Part shown: positions 34,822 to 44,218 of the stretch, in pieces
Numbering within the stretch: position 1 is the first letter of the stretch
Layout: every line of letters starts with the position of its first letter
Assembly: GCA_016932075.1 (NCBI GenBank)
Contig: JAFGDP010000110.1
Location: 1 to 44,803, forward strand
Source of the DNA: Chitinispirillaceae bacterium
GTDB lineage: Bacteria; Fibrobacterota; Chitinivibrionia; Chitinivibrionales; Chitinispirillaceae
Length of the DNA stretch: 44,803 nt
Direction of reading: 5' to 3'
Made by a program: the position numbers and the translations under genes
The notes under the pieces: model-generated
Told to the model about the DNA's origin: nothing
Database searches by the model: none
Seen by the model: only the letters and a program-made list of their open reading frames with translations

Positions 34822-37011
34822 ATGGCGACCACACTCCAGGGCATCATAACCGAGATAACGTTTCAGAACGAAGATAACGGCTATACCGTGCTGAAACTGC
34901 AGGATGAACAGTCGCTGCAGCCGGTTCCCTGTGTCGGTACCATGCCGACCGTTGTGCCGGGCGAAACCGTTCTTCTCACCGGAGACTGGGATCTGCACCG
35001 GCGGTACGGCAGGCAGTTCCTCGTCGAGCGCTATGAAATGGTGCGGCCGACGACCATCCACGGGATAACTCAGCTGTTAGGATCAGGGTTCATCGTGAAC
35101 ATCGGGCCGGTGCGTGCGGCGATGATTGTCGAGCGGTTCGGGTTGGCAACACTCGATGTCCTGGATACCGAACCCGACCGGCTCCTTGAGGTCCGCGGCA
35201 TCGGAAGGAAAACGCTCGGCAAAATCCGCGAAGCCTGGGACCGCCAGCGCCATATCCGCGACCTCATGCTGTACCTGCAGGGGATCGGCGTTTCCCTCAA
35301 TCTCGCCACCCGTATTTATAAAGCATACGGCGAACGGGCCAGGGAGAAAATATCGAGCGATCCCTACGCGCTTCTCGATGATGTATGGGGGGTCGGATTC
35401 ATAAAAGCCGACACGCTCGCCCGGAACATGGGGTTCAGGCATGACTCATACAAACGTATCCGCGCCGGGATCACCTACGTGCTCAGCGACGCCGCGTCGT
35501 CGGGCGGTCATACGTACGTACCGGCCGACGAGCTTGTGACGAAGGCCTCCGCGCTTCTGGAGGTGGAGCAGGAACAGGTGGTCTATTCGCTCGATCACGC
35601 GATTTCGGCTCATCTTCTGGTGCGGGAAGAAAGCCGTGTGTATCTGCCGGCCTTTTTTTCCGCGGAAAAGAAAGTCGCAGACCTTTTACGGGCAAGGATG
35701 CAGGCGGGAGTGAAGGTGTGCGCACAGCGGAATCGTCTCGCGGCGTGGCTTGACAGGTATGAACAGACGGCGGGCTGGCGCTGCGATCCGGTCCAGCGCG
35801 AGGCGATTATTGCCGGGGTCGAGCAATCGCTGTTTCTGTTGACCGGGGGGCCGGGAACCGGAAAAACCACGATCCTGCAGGTGCTCGTGGAGTATATGCG
35901 GCAACAGCACCGGACCGTGGAACTGGCCGCGCCCACCGGTCGCGCTGCAGCACGCATGGGGAATGTTGCGGGCATACCAGCGCGGACCATACACCGGCTG
36001 CTCGAGTTCAAGGGTGGGGGCGGGGAGCAGGGATACCGGTTCCTGAAGAACGAAAAAAACCCCGTTGACGCGGATGTCGTCATCGTTGACGAGTGTTCAA
36101 TGATCGACCTCATGCTCATGTCGGCCCTGCTGCGTGCCATAAAACCCGGTACATCGCTCATTTTCGTCGGCGACAATAATCAGCTTCCTTCGGTGGGCGC
36201 GGGCAGCGTTCTTGCCGATATGATCCGCTGCGGACTGATTCCGCACGTGCATCTTACCACCATCTTCCGTCAGGCCGCATCATCGCGTATTGTTACCGCC
36301 GCTCATGAGATCATCGAAGGGAAGGTGCCGTTTTTTTCCAATACGGAAACCGACAATTGTTTCTTTGTCACACGAGAGGATCCTGAGGAGTGTGTCGATA
36401 CTATCATTGACCTTGTTGCACGGCGATTGCCCTCACGGTATGGCTTCAATCCCGTTAGCGATATCCAGGTACTATCACCCATGCATAAAGGCCCCGTGGG
36501 TACGCAAAATTTGACAACGATACTTCAGAAGACGCTGGCGTCAAGCGACGTTGCCATAGCACATGGCACTTCCCTGTTTTATTGCGGAGACAAGGTGCTG
36601 CAGCTCCGCAACAACTACGATCGCGGTGTTTTCAACGGTGATATCGGGATCGTGGTGTCCATTGATGCGGAGACCGGTATGACCGTCGATTTCGAAGGCA
36701 CTATTGTACCGTATGGCAGAAGGGATCTCGACGAGCTGGCGCCTGCCTATTGCATGAGCGTTCATAAGAGCCAGGGGTGTGAGTTCAAGGCAGTGGTGTT
36801 ACCGCTAGTCAACCAGCATTACATCATGTTGCAGCGGAACCTGATTTATACCGCCCTTACGCGGGCGCGCAAATTATGTGTTCTGGTCGGCACGCGCCGG
36901 GCCCTGGCAATTGCCGTTAGAAATTCGCAGGCTCATGTCCGGCACTCGGCACTCGTACAGCGGCTTTCCGCAGACGTTTCGAATAGTTTTTATACAATTG
37001 CACGCAAATAA
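34822..37011 (+). CDS. recD2: RecD2-type SF1B DNA helicase
   Basis: This 729-residue helicase of the RecD2/TraA type unwinds DNA 5' to 3' and acts in repair without RecBC. The N-terminus (LQGIITEITFQNEDNGYTVL) is the RecD2-specific OB-like region. Helix-hairpin repeats follow (RLLEVRGIGRKTLGKIREAW). The helicase motifs are GGPGTGKTT (Walker A), AAPTGRAAARM, DECSMIDL (Walker B), GDNNQLPSVGAG and the C-terminal YCMSVHKSQG and YTALTRARK. The ATG at 34822 begins the conserved domain; one at 34774 would include the upstream terminator. It probably starts a new transcript. Confidence 0.93.
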   Translation: MATTLQGIITEITFQNEDNGYTVLKLQDEQSLQPVPCVGTMPTVVPGETVLLTGDWDLHRRYGRQFLVERYEMVRPTTIHGITQLLGSGFIVNIGPVRAAMIVERFGLATLDVLDTEPDRLLEVRGIGRKTLGKIREAWDRQRHIRDLMLYLQGIGVSLNLATRIYKAYGERAREKISSDPYALLDDVWGVGFIKADTLARNMGFRHDSYKRIRAGITYVLSDAASSGGHTYVPADELVTKASALLEVEQEQVVYSLDHAISAHLLVREESRVYLPAFFSAEKKVADLLRARMQAGVKVCAQRNRLAAWLDRYEQTAGWRCDPVQREAIIAGVEQSLFLLTGGPGTGKTTILQVLVEYMRQQHRTVELAAPTGRAAARMGNVAGIPARTIHRLLEFKGGGGEQGYRFLKNEKNPVDADVVIVDECSMIDLMLMSALLRAIKPGTSLIFVGDNNQLPSVGAGSVLADMIRCGLIPHVHLTTIFRQAASSRIVTAAHEIIEGKVPFFSNTETDNCFFVTREDPEECVDTIIDLVARRLPSRYGFNPVSDIQVLSPMHKGPVGTQNLTTILQKTLASSDVAIAHGTSLFYCGDKVLQLRNNYDRGVFNGDIGIVVSIDAETGMTVDFEGTIVPYGRRDLDELAPAYCMSVHKSQGCEFKAVVLPLVNQHYIMLQRNLIYTALTRARKLCVLVGTRRALAIAVRNSQAHVRHSALVQRLSADVSNSFYTIARK

Positions 37012-37125
37012 TTTATATTTTAACAGATAGCGCAAGACAGGCATGGTAAAACCGGGCAGTGTCGGAGGCCTTTTTTATCTGCAGAAAGCAGATGGCGATG
37101 CAGACCGGTAATACGTGGTGTCGGC

Positions 37126-37153
37126 TTGAACGGAGCTGTACACGCTTTATATT
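37126..37153 (+). promoter_or_regulatory. promoter of tRNA-Arg
   Basis: TTGAAC (37126-37131) is followed after 16 bases by TATATT (37148-37153). A start about seven bases later falls just before the tRNA 5' end at 37166. The spacing and sequence fit a sigma70-type promoter. Confidence 0.6.
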
Positions 37154-37165
37154 TTATGAATCTAT

Positions 37166-37239
37166 GCGCCAGTAGCTCAGCTGGATAGAGCGTCGGCCTC
37201 CGGAGCCGAAGGCCGCAGGTTCAAATCCTGCCTGGCGTA
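37166..37239 (+). tRNA. tRNA-Arg (anticodon CCG)
   Basis: Acceptor GCGCCAG (37166-37172) pairs with CTGGCGT (37232-37238), the first pair being G.U. The D-arm has GCTCAGCTGGATAGAGC, the anticodon stem is TCGGC/GCCGA with loop CTCCGGA, so the anticodon CCG is at 37200-37202 and reads CGG (Arg). The T-arm is GCAGG/CCTGC with TTCAAAT. CCA is not encoded. The STAS-PEGA gene starts only a few bases downstream. Confidence 0.95.
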
Positions 37240-37243
37240 GTAT

Positions 37244-39004
37244 GTGTGGCAATTATATAATTGGCATATCGGGCGCACCTTTTCAAAGGGGGCTATTATC
37301 AACTTCCGTACTCGTACATCCGGCATTTTTGAAATTGTCGAACCTCTGCTCGAAGGTGATGAAGTATTCGATTCCAACGTGCTGAAACAGAATGTTGAAT
37401 CAGTAATCGCTTCCGGCAAGCGCAATGTGTGTATCGATCTGTCGCAGCTCGATTACCTCTACTCCGATGCGATCAACGCCCTTATCGTCATCAATCGCAG
37501 AATGCTTGATGTCATGGGCCGTCTCTCATTGCTTTCGCCGCAGCCTGCGGTCATGGAAATACTGAAAAAATCGGGCATGCATAACATCTTGAAGATTTTT
37601 ATAAATGAGGCCGAACTGCTGCGTACGTCAGAGGAGCTTTCCGGTATGGCGACAGCCGGCCCCGTGTCTGCGGAGCCCGCCCGCCCCGCGTCAGAATTCG
37701 ATCAGCTCCGGGATGAGATAGGTTCGGCTTTTGATGCTCCCTCATCGGTTACCCAAATGCCGCCCCCGCCCCGTCCTCAACCTGCGGTACCGGTTCAGGA
37801 TTTTTTTACCCAGCCGCCGGCCCCGCCAGTTCAGCAGCGTCCTGCGGCGTTCGTGCCGCCGGCACAGCCCCAGTTTACGCCTCCGCCACCACCCGCAGGG
37901 CCTGCGCCGCGGTATGCGCCACCACCGGTCCGGCCGTTTGAGGCCAAGCCTGCGGCCAGGGCATATACGCCACCACCGCCACCAAAACCGGCACCACTGA
38001 GCACCGGCACAGAAACACGTCGGATGCCGCAGGTCCAAGAGCCTCCGATGGGGCGGCCACCGCAACCACCGGTTGCTGTGGAAGAGGATCTGGATCAGTT
38101 TGAGGCAACTCTTGAAAAGAAAGCCCCTGCAATCGGCAGGGCGAAGCGCGACCGTTTCGATGAAGATTTTGACGATATTCCAAAGAAAAAATCACTGGTG
38201 CCGGCACTTGTTCTCCTGGTAGTGCTCGTCGTGCTGGCCGGCGGCGGGTTCTTCGGATATATCACCTTTTTCCAGAAAAAAGCGGGCACGGCAAAAACGC
38301 CGGTTTCTGCTCAACAGACCCCCCAGGAAAAGGTCGTTCCGCAATTGCCCGTTGAAGCCGCTCAGCCGGAGAAACCGGCAGAAGAGCCGGCAGTAAAAGA
38401 GACACCCAAGCCTCAGCCTTCAGCTGCGCAGAGAGTTGCAGAAGCGGAAAGAGCGGCAGCGGCCCAAAAAGCGGCTGCTGTGGTCGCCGCCCAAAGAGAA
38501 GCAGCGGCTCAAAAAGCGGCTGCTGCGGCTGCTAAAAGAGAAGCGGCCAAAAAAGCGGCGGCCAGAAGAGCGGCAGCGGCTAAAAAAGCGGCTGCTGCAA
38601 AAAAGGCGGCAGCAGTGGCTGCTGCTAAGGCAAGGGCCGCTGAAGAAGAAAAGCAGGAAGTAAAAAAGACGCCGCCTTCGAAAATCGAAGTTATAGAAGA
38701 AGAGGAGGAAGAACCACCGGAAAAGGTTGCTACACGGTCTTCAAAAAAAGAAGCGAAACCGGAACCCGAGGAAGAACAACCGGCTGGCGGAGGCGGTGAA
38801 GCGGCGTCCGTGTTTATCGCATCAATACCTCCTGTCGCAGACATCTATATGGATGGGAAGCTGGTCGGGAAGACCAATATCTCCGAGATAAAGGTCACCG
38901 CAGGGACGCATACGCTTCGTTTTGTAAAGGGTGACAAGGAAGTAACCAAGAAACAGACCTTTCAACCGGGGAAAAACCCCTCAATGATGGTCAGGATTCA
39001 ATAG
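37244..39004 (+). CDS. STAS domain - membrane helix - PEGA domain fusion protein
   Basis: This protein of up to 586 residues joins several parts. An N-terminal STAS domain (about residues 20-125, with NVCIDLSQLDYLYSDAINAL) resembles anti-sigma factor antagonists. A proline-rich linker follows (about 150-285). One membrane helix (LVPALVLLVVLVVLAGGGFF, about 318-340) comes next, then a TolA-like Ala/Lys-rich stretch (about 390-465), and a C-terminal PEGA domain (VFIASIPPVADIYMDGKLVG, from about 521). The STAS part would be cytoplasmic and the PEGA part extracytoplasmic. The start is unclear: GTG at 37244 is five bases from the tRNA end and has no ribosome site. A perfect AAAGGGGG at 37285-37292 stands just before ATT 37295 and ATC 37298. 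A terminator follows at 39062-39098. Confidence 0.8.
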   Translation: MWQLYNWHIGRTFSKGAIINFRTRTSGIFEIVEPLLEGDEVFDSNVLKQNVESVIASGKRNVCIDLSQLDYLYSDAINALIVINRRMLDVMGRLSLLSPQPAVMEILKKSGMHNILKIFINEAELLRTSEELSGMATAGPVSAEPARPASEFDQLRDEIGSAFDAPSSVTQMPPPPRPQPAVPVQDFFTQPPAPPVQQRPAAFVPPAQPQFTPPPPPAGPAPRYAPPPVRPFEAKPAARAYTPPPPPKPAPLSTGTETRRMPQVQEPPMGRPPQPPVAVEEDLDQFEATLEKKAPAIGRAKRDRFDEDFDDIPKKKSLVPALVLLVVLVVLAGGGFFGYITFFQKKAGTAKTPVSAQQTPQEKVVPQLPVEAAQPEKPAEEPAVKETPKPQPSAAQRVAEAERAAAAQKAAAVVAAQREAAAQKAAAAAAKREAAKKAAARRAAAAKKAAAAKKAAAVAAAKARAAEEEKQEVKKTPPSKIEVIEEEEEEPPEKVATRSSKKEAKPEPEEEQPAGGGGEAASVFIASIPPVADIYMDGKLVGKTNISEIKVTAGTHTLRFVKGDKEVTKKQTFQPGKNPSMMVRIQ

Positions 39005-39061
39005 GCTGGTCAGCGGGGTTGTTCGGAGGAGCGCTTCCATTAACGACACTTTCACGGTTTC

Positions 39062-39098
39062 AAACCGGAAGGAAATGCTTTTCCCCTTCCGGTTTTTT
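39062..39098 (+). terminator. terminator of the STAS-PEGA gene
   Basis: AAACCGGAAGG (39062-39072) pairs perfectly with CCTTCCGGTTT (39085-39095), with a T-run extending to 39098. It lies 58 bases after the stop codon and separates this gene from the next one. Confidence 0.9.
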
Positions 39099-39171
39099 AT
39101 TCGTGGTGCGATATGACGTGAGATTTGTTCTCCACTCATTCTGCCTTTCACCCCGGTATACGGTTTGTCCA

Positions 39172-39585
39172 ATGGCGTCAGATCAGGTTCATGAAACAAT
39201 TCTTGGTGCGTATATCAGGTCCGGCCGCGACACCCGCTACCGGCTGGAAGCCTACCTGTTTGTCATTAACGGACTTGAATTTTACCTCACCGTGATCGGA
39301 GAGAAACGTCACGTGACCGGTCAGGAACTGGCAGTCGGCCTTCTGCGGTATGCCGCCAAACAGTTCGGCCCGCTTGCGCTGAGCGTGCTGAACCAGTGGG
39401 GAATAGCCACAACCGGCGACCTGGGCAATATCGTATACAATCTGATCGATATCAAGGTCATGAGCAAGCAGCCGCACGACCGGCGCGAGGATTTCGACGA
39501 TGTGGTAGACGTGCCTGTTTTTTTAGCTGCCCAGGATCCGTATGAAATCGATGGCGATTTCATTAAAAGCATTAAAGGTGCTTGA
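39172..39585 (+). CDS. Minf_1886/TIGR04138 family protein
   Basis: This protein of about 137 residues belongs to the Minf_1886 (TIGR04138) family, known largely from Planctomycetes-Verrucomicrobia and relatives. Typical parts are YRLEAYLFVINGLEFYLTVI, GEKRHVTGQELAVGLLRYA, KQFGPLALSVLNQWGIATTG and DLGNIVYNLIDIKVMSK. The end DRREDFDDV also fits. The function is unknown. The ATG at 39172 is preferred. The longer frame from 39019 would run through the preceding terminator. The -35 of the tRNA-Phe promoter overlaps its last codons. Confidence 0.85.
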   Translation: MASDQVHETILGAYIRSGRDTRYRLEAYLFVINGLEFYLTVIGEKRHVTGQELAVGLLRYAAKQFGPLALSVLNQWGIATTGDLGNIVYNLIDIKVMSKQPHDRREDFDDVVDVPVFLAAQDPYEIDGDFIKSIKGA

Positions 39586-39610
39586 AAAGAATCGCAGAAC
39601 TATGTATTTT
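39582..39610 (+). promoter_or_regulatory. promoter of tRNA-Phe
   Basis: TTGAAA (39582-39587) is followed after 17 bases by TATTTT (39605-39610). The expected start about seven bases later precedes the tRNA 5' end at 39631. The -35 box overlaps the stop codon of the upstream gene. Confidence 0.6.
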
Positions 39611-39630
39611 TTCTCGTCATTGAAAACATT

Positions 39631-39703
<73 letters not shown>

Positions 39704-39710
39704 TAGAATA

Positions 39711-39741
39711 AAAAGGCCTGTTCGAAAGAACAGGCCTTTTT
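39711..39741. terminator. bidirectional terminator
   Basis: A perfect 13-bp stem, AAAAGGCCTGTTC (39711-39723) with GAACAGGCCTTTT (39728-39740), has a GAAA tetraloop. It has U-runs on both strands. It ends tRNA-Phe on the plus strand and can end the STAND-TPR transcript on the minus strand. Confidence 0.92.
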
Positions 39742-39901
39742 ACCTCCGTCACCGCGAATCGAACGGTCTCCTTTGTCCGGTGGGATATGAAAAACAAGAA
39801 ATACAACAACCCATCGAAATGATTCGTGATCATTCGTTTATCTTCAAGCTTCCTCGATTTGATAGGGAGTTAGCTGAAGATGATAGCGGTGTTATGAGGT
39901 T

Positions 39902-42900
39902 TCACACGCTTGCGCTAGTAAGCTTTTCCAAGATCTCCTGTGCTCCGACGAGCGAAGGATTCTTACTCAGCGCCTTCTCGATCTCTGCCACGGTCCGCGC
40001 GACTTCATTCCCGCCCTGGTCCGCTTCAACGAGCGCTTCAAAAAGCGGCTGCGCGCCGGCGCTGTCGCCGGTAAGCAGGCGTGACAGGGCGAGTGTTGAC
40101 ATGATCCACGGCTCGTCGGATTTAAGGGCAAATGCTTTCCCGCTCGCCTCAAGCGCTTTATCGTACATGCCGGCGCCGAAGTAGGCATTACCCAGATATC
40201 CCCATGAGGTGTAATCGTCCGGCTTGAGCAGTGCGGCTTTTTCATACGCCTCCACGGCATCGTTGTATTCATGCCAGACAAGATAGGCATTGCCGATATT
40301 GAACCACGCTTCATACATGTCCGGCGCGCGGCTGATGACCTTGCGGAATGCCTGAATCGCTTCGCCGTAATGTTCGGTTGCATAAAATACCAGCCCCATG
40401 TGATACCAGATTTCCGGCGAGTCGGGATTGATCCGCGTCGCTTCCCGGTACGATGCGATGGCCTGGTTGAAATCGCCGGCCGCGTGATAGGCGAGTCCCA
40501 TGTTGTACCACGCTTGATCCTTATGGGGCCATTTTTTGACGACGTCATGATACACGCGGAGCGCTTCATGGTAGTTGTTCGTGGCATGGAGGGCCAGCGC
40601 AAGGTTGTATATCGCCTCCTCGGAATCTGGTCTTTTTTCAAGCTCCTTTTTATAGTAGGTGATTGCCTGGGAAAAATCGCCGGTCGCATGGGCTGCGAGC
40701 GCGATGGGAAGAAGGACGTCGGTATTATCGGGTGCCAACTCAAGGACCTTAAAAAAGGCCGTTAATGCCTCTTCATGCTGCGATAAAAAATTATGGCAGA
40801 CGCCCAGATGGAACCACGCGTCGACTTTTTCATTCGAGAGATCCACCGATTTACGGTACGCTGCCGTGGCCTCCTCGAAGCGTGCCATTGATTCGAGAGC
40901 AAGCCCAAGCTGGTAATGGACTTCAGGCCGGTTAGGGGCGAGGCTGATGGCCTGTGAAAACGCTCCAGCCGCTTCTTCTGCTTTGGTGATCGCGACATGT
41001 GAAAGGCCCATCTGATACCAGATGTCCGCGTCGGTAGGGTTGAGTTCAGACGCTTTGACAAGGGTGGTAATCGCCTCTTCGTGGTTTCCGATTTTTGACA
41101 GCGAAAGACCCTTGCGGTACCAGGCATCATGCGCGTCCGGTGTAAATTCCACGGTTTTTGAGAAGCAGTCCGCAGCATCCGTATGCTGATTGATCTCGGC
41201 GTACGACCGTCCCTGCTGATACCAGGAATCAGCGTTTGCAGCGTTGATGGAGACCGACTTTCCGAAGGCTTCGATCGCGTCGCGGTGTTTCTGTTGAACC
41301 TGATAGGCAAGGCCGATGTTGTGCCAGATGGAATCAACGTCAGGTTGAATTTCAATGGCTTTCTGGTATGCGGTGATCGATTCGTCATATTTGCCCTGGG
41401 CATAGAGGCTGTTGCCCACACTGATCCAGATCTCTTCGTCCTGCGGATTCAATTCCGCCGCCTTGGCAAAAGCCGCATGCGCCTCCTTGAAATTGCTCTG
41501 CTCGGTATGACTCTGGCCGAGCGAAACCCACGCGCTGAAAAAATCGTCCTGGAGTTCCACCGCTTTTTGGCTTGCCTCAACCGCTTTCTCATAGTTGCTG
41601 GCGCCGTACCAGGATTTTCCAAGCAGGTCCCATATGGCGGCGTCCTCCGGGTCGAGCTCAAGGGCCTTTTCAAGCGAAACTGCAGCCCGTTGATATGACT
41701 CAACGCCATAGAGCTCACTGCCAAGCGCTTTCCACGCGTCGGTGCAATCCGGATTGAATTCAACAACGTTGCTAAACGAAGCAATGGCTTGTTGGGCCAG
41801 TTGCTGGGCTGATTCTGCGCGGCCCAGTGCAAAGTGCGCTTCCCAGTGGTCCGGGAGGAACTCGACCGCCTTGGAAAGGGCGTTCTCGGCTTCGGCGAAC
41901 CGGGAAAGCGCTTCAAGCGAGATGCCCAGATTGTACCAGAGCAGTGGCTGATCCGGGACGAGCAGGGTTGCCTTGGTAAACGCTTCAACCGCTTTTTCGT
42001 GATCAGCTGTTGTGGCATACTCGTTGCCGATTTCGATCCATGCTTCGGCAGCGTCCGGCCGGATGCGGACCGCTTCGTTGTAAGAAACGATGGCCGCGTT
42101 GTGTTCTCCAAGCTGCTGCTGAGTCCGTGCAAGCCGGAAGCGGGCACAATAGTCGTTTGGGGCGATGGTAACGGCCATTGCCAGAGCCCTGTCAGCTTTT
42201 TTCAGTTCACCAGCTGCAACACATGCACATCCGACGCAGAGAAAATTCTCAAAGAGCAATGCCTGTTCCGGCGTGGAGGCGGTAAATAAGGAGTTACTTT
42301 GAGAAAATTCCTCCATGGCCCTGTCGTAATTTCCCGCTTGGCATGCCAGCACGCCTCTCATCCGGTGAAGCAAACCGCGTTGGGTTTGATTCATGTCGCC
42401 TTCATGGCTTTTCATAAAATCGAGCGCTTTGATAGCGCTGCGCTTCCCGCATCCGGCAGGAATGGTGAGCTGCTGAGCAACCGGTAATCCGTTCTTCAGC
42501 GTGTCAATGAGGCCGGAGAGCTTTTCCTGGAGCAGTGTTTTGTTTTCGTCCGCAAAGCCGAGGAGCGAAGCGGCAAAATCCGGTTGATAGTGGAGTGCTT
42601 CAATGAAGAGCCCCGGCAGGAGTCTGGCGGCCTGTTCCTGGGAGGCCCACAAATGCGCATTGAGAAGCCCGAGAAGGGTCACCTGAAAACTGGGATCAGC
42701 GTATCGCGCCGCAGCATCAGGCATTTCGTTCTGCATATGAACCATATACTGGTAGTGAAGTTCCATGCTTATCGCCGCAAATGACTGTATCAGCGTTGCA
42801 TAGAACGAGTCCGCGCCTTTTTGAATTTCGCTTTGCAGGCAGTTCCGTAAATGTTCGTATACCGCTTGGTGCAGTTGCCGGCCTTGAATGAAGGAATATT

Positions 42901-44083
42901 TTTCAGCCAGATCGGCCAGTGCGACAGGGAATTCTTCACTCGAGATCCCCCACAGCTGGGAGAGAATGTTTTCATCGAACCGGTAGATCATGGAAAGCGT
43001 CAGAATTCTGGTTCGATCAGTCTCGTTTTCAAGCGTTTTTATAAAATAGTCGACGCATTCCCTGACGAGACGCGACGCATCGTCAATATCGGCCGACTTT
43101 TTTTGCAGCACCTTATTGAGTGGAATGTTTCTGGCTGCGGCGTCAAGCGTGATGGCGACAACGAGCGGTATGCCGGCGGTAGCCGCCTCAAACGGCCCTG
43201 CCTGCGATTCTTTTAAAGGCACGTTTGCTTTTTCTGCAAGGAGCCTGATATCATTTTTAGAAAGCGGTATTGCCGAAAGAGGAAATGAGTAAAGGAGTTC
43301 GTCGCTGAAGATGTTTCTAATGCTGCGGGAAAAGCCGCTGCTCCCCGATAGGACAACGGCGATGTTGCTTTTTTCCGAAACAAGCGGGGGTAGAAAATCG
43401 TTTTTAAGCCATGAGTCTATTTCAGAACCGGTAAGCAGTTCAAGGCTGTCGATAATCAGGATAAACGGTGTTTCAAGAGAGGCTTCTCGAAGACATGCGG
43501 TGAGTGATTCCGTAAGCTTTTGTTTAGCGGCTTCGGTGAGCGCAACATCCTCCTCTCCCATCTTTTCAACAAGCCACTCCCTGGCATCACGTTCGTCAGG
43601 CCCTGCCGCTTTATTGGCAGGAGCCACCCCGTCTTTGTAGTCTTCGGTCAGAAACATCTTGAGCGGCCAGTGAGTAGCCAGCAGCTCTTTTTTCCGTTTC
43701 TGCGCCTCTGCAATCCGCAGTTTCAAGGCATCGTACGGCGCAAGAGCGCTCGCAAAGGAGTCCTGCGTGCCGATAGCCGTGGCTGCGAGCGTTTCGAGCA
43801 TGATGGTGACCGTGTTAGGAACCAGGCCGTTGCGGAATCGCCATGCATCGACATCGAGTAGCAGGGAGGTCACGCTTTTGCCGGACCCGGTGATTTCTTC
43901 AACGCATTCAAGGCATATATCAACGAGGGTTGATTTGCCCATACCATTTTCTCCGGTAAAAAGAAAGATGCGCGGAGTAAACGAGCCTGCGCCTTTTATT
44001 ATAGTAGCTCCAAACGAGGCGGAAAGAAACGATTTGAGTATCTGTTTCTGGACTGATCGGCCGGTATAGAGCGTCTGAGACAT
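39902..44083 (-). CDS. STAND-type NTPase with 21 tandem TPRs
   Basis: This 1393-residue protein has an N-terminal STAND-like P-loop module. Walker A is GENGMGKST (residues 44-52). Walker B is ILIIDS ending at Asp212 and Ser213, and the next strand is IAVVLSGSS (241-249). A helical region of about 300 residues follows. From about residue 642 to 1355 there are 21 contiguous 34-residue TPRs with no gaps; most carry the W-x-x-(L/I)-G consensus. No N-terminal effector domain (nuclease, TIR, protease) and no membrane helix is visible. STAND proteins are signal-gated ATPase switches that oligomerise, and some bacterial ones defend against phage. The long TPR array is probably a ligand-binding platform. 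No defence genes lie beside it. The AbrB-like gene lies 135 bases upstream on the same strand. Confidence 0.8.
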   Translation of the reverse strand: MSQTLYTGRSVQKQILKSFLSASFGATIIKGAGSFTPRIFLFTGENGMGKSTLVDICLECVEEITGSGKSVTSLLLDVDAWRFRNGLVPNTVTIMLETLAATAIGTQDSFASALAPYDALKLRIAEAQKRKKELLATHWPLKMFLTEDYKDGVAPANKAAGPDERDAREWLVEKMGEEDVALTEAAKQKLTESLTACLREASLETPFILIIDSLELLTGSEIDSWLKNDFLPPLVSEKSNIAVVLSGSSGFSRSIRNIFSDELLYSFPLSAIPLSKNDIRLLAEKANVPLKESQAGPFEAATAGIPLVVAITLDAAARNIPLNKVLQKKSADIDDASRLVRECVDYFIKTLENETDRTRILTLSMIYRFDENILSQLWGISSEEFPVALADLAEKYSFIQGRQLHQAVYEHLRNCLQSEIQKGADSFYATLIQSFAAISMELHYQYMVHMQNEMPDAAARYADPSFQVTLLGLLNAHLWASQEQAARLLPGLFIEALHYQPDFAASLLGFADENKTLLQEKLSGLIDTLKNGLPVAQQLTIPAGCGKRSAIKALDFMKSHEGDMNQTQRGLLHRMRGVLACQAGNYDRAMEEFSQSNSLFTASTPEQALLFENFLCVGCACVAAGELKKADRALAMAVTIAPNDYCARFRLARTQQQLGEHNAAIVSYNEAVRIRPDAAEAWIEIGNEYATTADHEKAVEAFTKATLLVPDQPLLWYNLGISLEALSRFAEAENALSKAVEFLPDHWEAHFALGRAESAQQLAQQAIASFSNVVEFNPDCTDAWKALGSELYGVESYQRAAVSLEKALELDPEDAAIWDLLGKSWYGASNYEKAVEASQKAVELQDDFFSAWVSLGQSHTEQSNFKEAHAAFAKAAELNPQDEEIWISVGNSLYAQGKYDESITAYQKAIEIQPDVDSIWHNIGLAYQVQQKHRDAIEAFGKSVSINAANADSWYQQGRSYAEINQHTDAADCFSKTVEFTPDAHDAWYRKGLSLSKIGNHEEAITTLVKASELNPTDADIWYQMGLSHVAITKAEEAAGAFSQAISLAPNRPEVHYQLGLALESMARFEEATAAYRKSVDLSNEKVDAWFHLGVCHNFLSQHEEALTAFFKVLELAPDNTDVLLPIALAAHATGDFSQAITYYKKELEKRPDSEEAIYNLALALHATNNYHEALRVYHDVVKKWPHKDQAWYNMGLAYHAAGDFNQAIASYREATRINPDSPEIWYHMGLVFYATEHYGEAIQAFRKVISRAPDMYEAWFNIGNAYLVWHEYNDAVEAYEKAALLKPDDYTSWGYLGNAYFGAGMYDKALEASGKAFALKSDEPWIMSTLALSRLLTGDSAGAQPLFEALVEADQGGNEVARTVAEIEKALSKNPSLVGAQEILEKLTSASV

Positions 44084-44218
44084 AATGCCTGATCCTTTGA
44101 AAATTGAGAGTTCGGCTGTGTAGGAAATAAATAAAATAGCGAGGGGAGAGGGTTGGGAGCAAGATTATTCTAACAGAATGGCAATAAAACGGAATGAGCC
44201 ATAAGAGGTCAGAATGCT

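Noticed and set aside
39743..39901. tRNA fragment or attachment site after tRNA-Phe
   Set aside because: A short stretch resembles a T-arm on the minus strand, but it is not a direct repeat of the tRNA-Phe 3' end, no integrase is present, and no cloverleaf forms.
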